Below, in pieces: positions 59,694 to 64,000 of a DNA stretch of 64,000 bases. A model generated the notes under the pieces. The model did not search any database, was not told the DNA's origin, and saw only the letters and a list, made by a program, of their open reading frames with translations. Within the stretch, counting starts at the first letter, position 1. Each line of letters begins with the position of its first letter. The stretch covers positions 558,001-622,000 of the forward strand of contig AP025252.1 of the NCBI GenBank assembly GCA_016865505.2, given 5' to 3'. The stretch comes from Bryobacterales bacterium F-183. Its GTDB lineage: Bacteria; Acidobacteriota; Terriglobia; Bryobacterales; Bryobacteraceae. Made by a program: the position numbers and the translations under genes.

Positions 59694-60359
59694 TTACTGG
59701 ATAGATCCCTTCTTATCTTCGGGCACATCGGCAAGGGTGCCGGAATGGGCGCGCTGCAGGGCGCGGACGTAGTAGGCTACGGCCCAGCGCTCGCGCGGCG
59801 ATAGCTGCAGGTGATAGGGCTGCATGTTGCCCTTGCCGTTGGTGATGGTGTAGTAAATCTGACCGTCGGAGAAGGCCTTGATGCGATCATCCATAAGATT
59901 CGCAGGCTTGTAGTTGGGCTCGCGGATGTTCACGATACCCTTGCCCGAACCCATGCCGTCGTGGCACGGCGTGCAATACACCTGATACTTGTCGTGGCCG
60001 AGCTTCAATACTGCTTCGTCGAGCGGAACAGGGTTCTGCCCGAGGTACGTGTTGGCGTTGACCAGACCCGTAACAGACGGCTCATTGAGCGCGAGGTGGC
60101 CGCGGGCAATGGTGCCTTCGACCGGACGGCGGTTGGAGCGCTTGTCCTCAAACACGCCATACAGATCCTTACCCACCGGGGACTGCGCCTTGAACTTTTC
60201 CTGGCGGTCCATGTCGTCCCAGACTTCAATCGGAGGCCGGCGCGTGGTTTCCGAGATCGAGCAGCCGGACAGCATGAGCAGACCGGTGAGGATCGCGGCG
60301 GTGGGCGACAGCACGTAGCCGCCAAACCAGAGCAAACGGTCCTGGAGGAGATTTTTCAT
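59694..60359 (-). CDS. actE: Alternative complex III cytochrome c subunit ActE
   Basis: ActE is a monohaem lipoprotein that passes electrons out of ACIII. The 221-residue protein has a lipobox (LMLSGC, Cys 33), the haem-binding CTPCH at about 129-133, and a probable axial Met in NGKGNMQPYH. RRPPIEVWDDMDRQEKFKAQ after the signal is typical. It follows actD by 6 nt. Confidence 0.93.
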   Translation of the reverse strand: MKNLLQDRLLWFGGYVLSPTAAILTGLLMLSGCSISETTRRPPIEVWDDMDRQEKFKAQSPVGKDLYGVFEDKRSNRRPVEGTIARGHLALNEPSVTGLVNANTYLGQNPVPLDEAVLKLGHDKYQVYCTPCHDGMGSGKGIVNIREPNYKPANLMDDRIKAFSDGQIYYTITNGKGNMQPYHLQLSPRERWAVAYYVRALQRAHSGTLADVPEDKKGSIQ

Positions 60360-60365
60360 TGGCGT

Positions 60366-61028
60366 TTACTTGTCCTCCACGAGTTCGGCGTGTACGGCGC
60401 CAAGGGAGCGGAGCAGTTCGAGAGTCTCTTCGGCCTTGAACTTCGGGTCGGACGCTTCGACGACGAGCATGAAGCGGTCGTCCGTCGCGCGATGGATGCC
60501 CGAGTAGTTGAAGGTGGGGTGGTGCATGCGGGGGAGGCCGTTCAGCGCGAACATACCAATGACGCTGGCAAACGCCGCGAACAGAATCGACAGTTCGAAC
60601 ATGATCGGCAGGCCGAACACCCAGTGGAACAGCGGCTTGCCGCCAATTACAAGCGGATAGGAGCAGAGTCCGACCAGCTCGCAACCAGGAATCTGCGGCC
60701 CCGAGTAGGCGCCGGTGTACCACATGAGCAGGAACGCAGCAAAGGTCCCGCAGAAGGCGATGCAGATGACGATAAAGCCCAGGATCGAGCGGGGTACGCC
60801 GATCGCATCGTCGATGCCGTGCACCGGGAACGGCGACAGGGCATCGAGCTTGGTGTAACCGGCTTCCTTGACCTTGGCGCCCGCGGCGACCAGTTGGGGT
60901 CCGTCTTCAAACTCAGCTACCGCGCCGTAAAGGCTGTCCTTGTTGGCGATGCCAAACAGGCTGTACAGCTTGGGCAGAACCAGATCGCCCAAAGTGGGTG
61001 AGGGAAGACCAGCGTGGTTGTTGGCCAT
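60366..61028 (-). CDS. actD: Alternative complex III subunit ActD (DUF3341)
   Basis: The 220-residue protein has two membrane helices (LGFIVICIAFCGTFAAFLLM, PIMFELSILFAAFASVIGMF) between soluble ends. AVAEFEDGPQLVAAGAKVKE and DALSPFPVHGIDDAIG, and GLPRMHHPTFN, are hallmarks of DUF3341/ActD, a peripheral subunit that helps anchor the complex. It follows actC by 3 nt. Confidence 0.93.
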   Translation of the reverse strand: MANNHAGLPSPTLGDLVLPKLYSLFGIANKDSLYGAVAEFEDGPQLVAAGAKVKEAGYTKLDALSPFPVHGIDDAIGVPRSILGFIVICIAFCGTFAAFLLMWYTGAYSGPQIPGCELVGLCSYPLVIGGKPLFHWVFGLPIMFELSILFAAFASVIGMFALNGLPRMHHPTFNYSGIHRATDDRFMLVVEASDPKFKAEETLELLRSLGAVHAELVEDK

Positions 61029-61031
61029 GGC

Positions 61032-62504
<1,473 letters not shown>

Positions 62505-62505
62505 G

Positions 62506-64000
62506 TTATGCCAACTCCGGATTGGGGTTGCGGAGCTTCGCAAGGTACGTCGTGCGCGGCTTGACGTTCAATTCCGCGAGCATGGCGTAGTTGCGCTCCT
62601 GCTTCTTCAGCTTCGCGACCCGGCTTTCCGGGTCCAGAATATTGCCGAACTCGATGGCGTCGGCCGGACACACCTGCTGGCAGGCCGTCTGCAATTCGCC
62701 ATCCTTCAGGACCACCGGCTTGTTTTCGCGCCGGGCGTCCGCCTTGATCTCAATCTTTTTGCGGGAGATGCGCTGCGTGCAGTAGGTGCACTTCTCCATG
62801 ATGCCGCGCATACGAACCGTGACATCGGGGTTGTGGACCATCTTTTCCACTTCCGTGATGTTCTTGTGCCAGTTCAGGAAGTTGAAGCGGCGCACCTTGT
62901 ACGGGCAGTTGTTCGCGCAGTAGCGGGTGCCGACGCAGCGGTTGTACGCCATGTCGTTCAAGCCTTCGGGCGAGTGTACCGTCGCCGCCACCGGGCAGAC
63001 GTTTTCGCACGGCGCGTTTTCGCACTGCATGCAGTTGACGGGCTGCGTTACCGCTTGCGGATCGTCTTCGGAACCCGTGTAGTAACGGTCCAGACGAATC
63101 CAGTGCATTTCGCGGCCGCGCATCACTTCGTTCTTGCCGACGATCGGGATGTTGTTTTCCGCCTGGCAGGCGATGATGCAGCTATTGCAACCGGTGCAGG
63201 CGTTCAGGTCGATCGCCATGCCCCACTGGAAGCCCTTGTCGTACGCCCACTCGGGGTACAGCGATTCGAGCGGCGGATGCTCCACCATCTCTTCCGCAAA
63301 CTTGGGATTCTTCTTGTACTCCTCGATCGTCGCTTCACGCACGATCGGACGGGTCTTCGGCGTACCGATGGGCAGCTGCGGTTCGGTCATCGAGTTCCAC
63401 TCCTGCGTGGTCGAGACCTTGAACGTACCGCCGTCCTTTTCGACACTCGCACCCTCGGCTACCCAGTAGCCATTGGTGGTGCGCACCGCGTACGCATTGA
63501 AACCAACACCCTCGCCGACGCGGCCCACTTCCTTGCGGCCGTACCCGAGGTTGAGCCACACGGCGTTGTCCGCCATGCCGGGCTGCACCATCACGGGCAG
63601 AGTGAGGGACTGGCCGCTCACCGTCAGCTTGATGAGATCGTTGTTTTCGAGATTCTTGTCGCGCATCGTCTTGGGCGACAACAATGCTGCGTTGCCCCAG
63701 ACGATCTTGGTCATCGGATCCGGACACTCCTGCATCCAGCCGTTGTTGGCGAACCGGCCGTCATAACAGGTGGCCGACGGATAAAAGCTGACTTCCATAC
63801 CCTGCCCCGTGGGCTTGGGTTCGGAAGCAGCCGCGGCGCGAATGCGTTCGGCGCTGGCCGCCGGCTTGATGGCCGCAGCAGCGGAGCCGGCGACGATGCC
63901 GTCGTGAATGGCCGTACGCCAGCTATTTTCTTTGTCGCCCGGAAGCTGCGCCATCCAGTAGTTCTTCACCAGGTCGCCACCCTTGGGGTTGGCGTTGCCG
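62506..64000 (-). CDS. actB: Alternative complex III iron-sulfur subunit ActB, 5' end cut by window edge
   Basis: The visible 498 residues are the C-terminal part of ActB, a large subunit fusing a molybdopterin-oxidoreductase-like domain (without cofactor) to a ferredoxin-like [4Fe-4S]/[3Fe-4S] domain. [47 protein letters not shown] and CTYCTQRI with [12 protein letters not shown] are the cluster ligands. The reading frame stays open to position 64000; an in-frame GTG at 63969 is not a real start. The upstream actA cytochrome subunit should lie just beyond the window. Confidence 0.95.
   Translation of the reverse strand, partial: GNANPKGGDLVKNYWMAQLPGDKENSWRTAIHDGIVAGSAAAAIKPAASAERIRAAAASEPKPTGQGMEVSFYPSATCYDGRFANNGWMQECPDPMTKIVWGNAALLSPKTMRDKNLENNDLIKLTVSGQSLTLPVMVQPGMADNAVWLNLGYGRKEVGRVGEGVGFNAYAVRTTNGYWVAEGASVEKDGGTFKVSTTQEWNSMTEPQLPIGTPKTRPIVREATIEEYKKNPKFAEEMVEHPPLESLYPEWAYDKGFQWGMAIDLNACTGCNSCIIACQAENNIPIVGKNEVMRGREMHWIRLDRYYTGSEDDPQAVTQPVNCMQCENAPCENVCPVAATVHSPEGLNDMAYNRCVGTRYCANNCPYKVRRFNFLNWHKNITEVEKMVHNPDVTVRMRGIMEKCTYCTQRISRKKIEIKADARRENKPVVLKDGELQTACQQVCPADAIEFGNILDPESRVAKLKKQERNYAMLAELNVKPRTTYLAKLRNPNPELA

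Noticed and set aside
57988-59772. 594-codon frame antisense to actF and the small membrane protein
   Set aside because: No motif or signal; the minus-strand operon explains the region.

Overview
The window looks like a chromosomal segment of an Acidobacteriota member close to Bryobacter/Solibacter. This is inference from gene content: alternative complex III fused to a caa3 oxidase locus, secreted DUF1080 and carboxypeptidase-regulatory-like proteins, a PEP-CTERM protein, and the high-GC codon use. No 16S or other taxonomic marker RNA is present, and I saw no tRNA, rRNA, CRISPR array or intact transposon.

Left third (1-28.5 kb) is mixed housekeeping and accessory DNA. A minus-strand run carries heparinase II/III, uvrB and a sensor histidine kinase that leaves the window at position 1. 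Facing it is a plus-strand run: HTH protein, DegT aminotransferase, Tat-signal mannonate dehydratase-like protein, flavin-oxidase-like stress protein, arginase, DUF481 barrel, D-Ala-D-Ala ligase and an S41 protease. A Fic protein with two perfect operator-like palindromes follows, then feoB-feoA, several secreted proteins (DUF1080, coiled coil, carboxypeptidase-regulatory-like), a CPBP protease, the ComM/YifB ATPase, a FISUMP/PQQ-propeller pair, an ArsR regulator overlapping a frameshifted SRPBCC gene, and two TonB-C-like paralogues with a possible third relic.

Middle (28.6-49.1 kb) is one uninterrupted minus-strand str-S10-spc-alpha superoperon: rpsL, rpsG, fusA, tuf, then S10 to L17 with secY, adk, map, infA, rpmJ and rpoA embedded. 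A good sigma70 promoter lies about 370 nt upstream of rpsL and a clear terminator follows rplQ. S3 has a roughly 100-residue Gly/Arg-rich tail and RpoA a 50-residue acidic tail.

Right part: a PEP-CTERM gene broken by two frameshifts, uvrA, then a minus-strand respiratory operon: actB (cut by the right edge), actC, actD, actE, actF, a small membrane protein, a SCO copper chaperone, and caa3 oxidase subunits II, I, III, IV. ACIII oxidises quinol and passes electrons by cytochrome c domains to the oxidase, as in the known ACIII-caa3 supercomplexes.

Most unusual points: the duplicated operator at fic; an apparently leaderless arsR whose promoter and start codon lie inside tandem palindromes; tailed S3 and RpoA; REP-like palindromes; and three single-base frameshifts that are either real decay or sequence errors.
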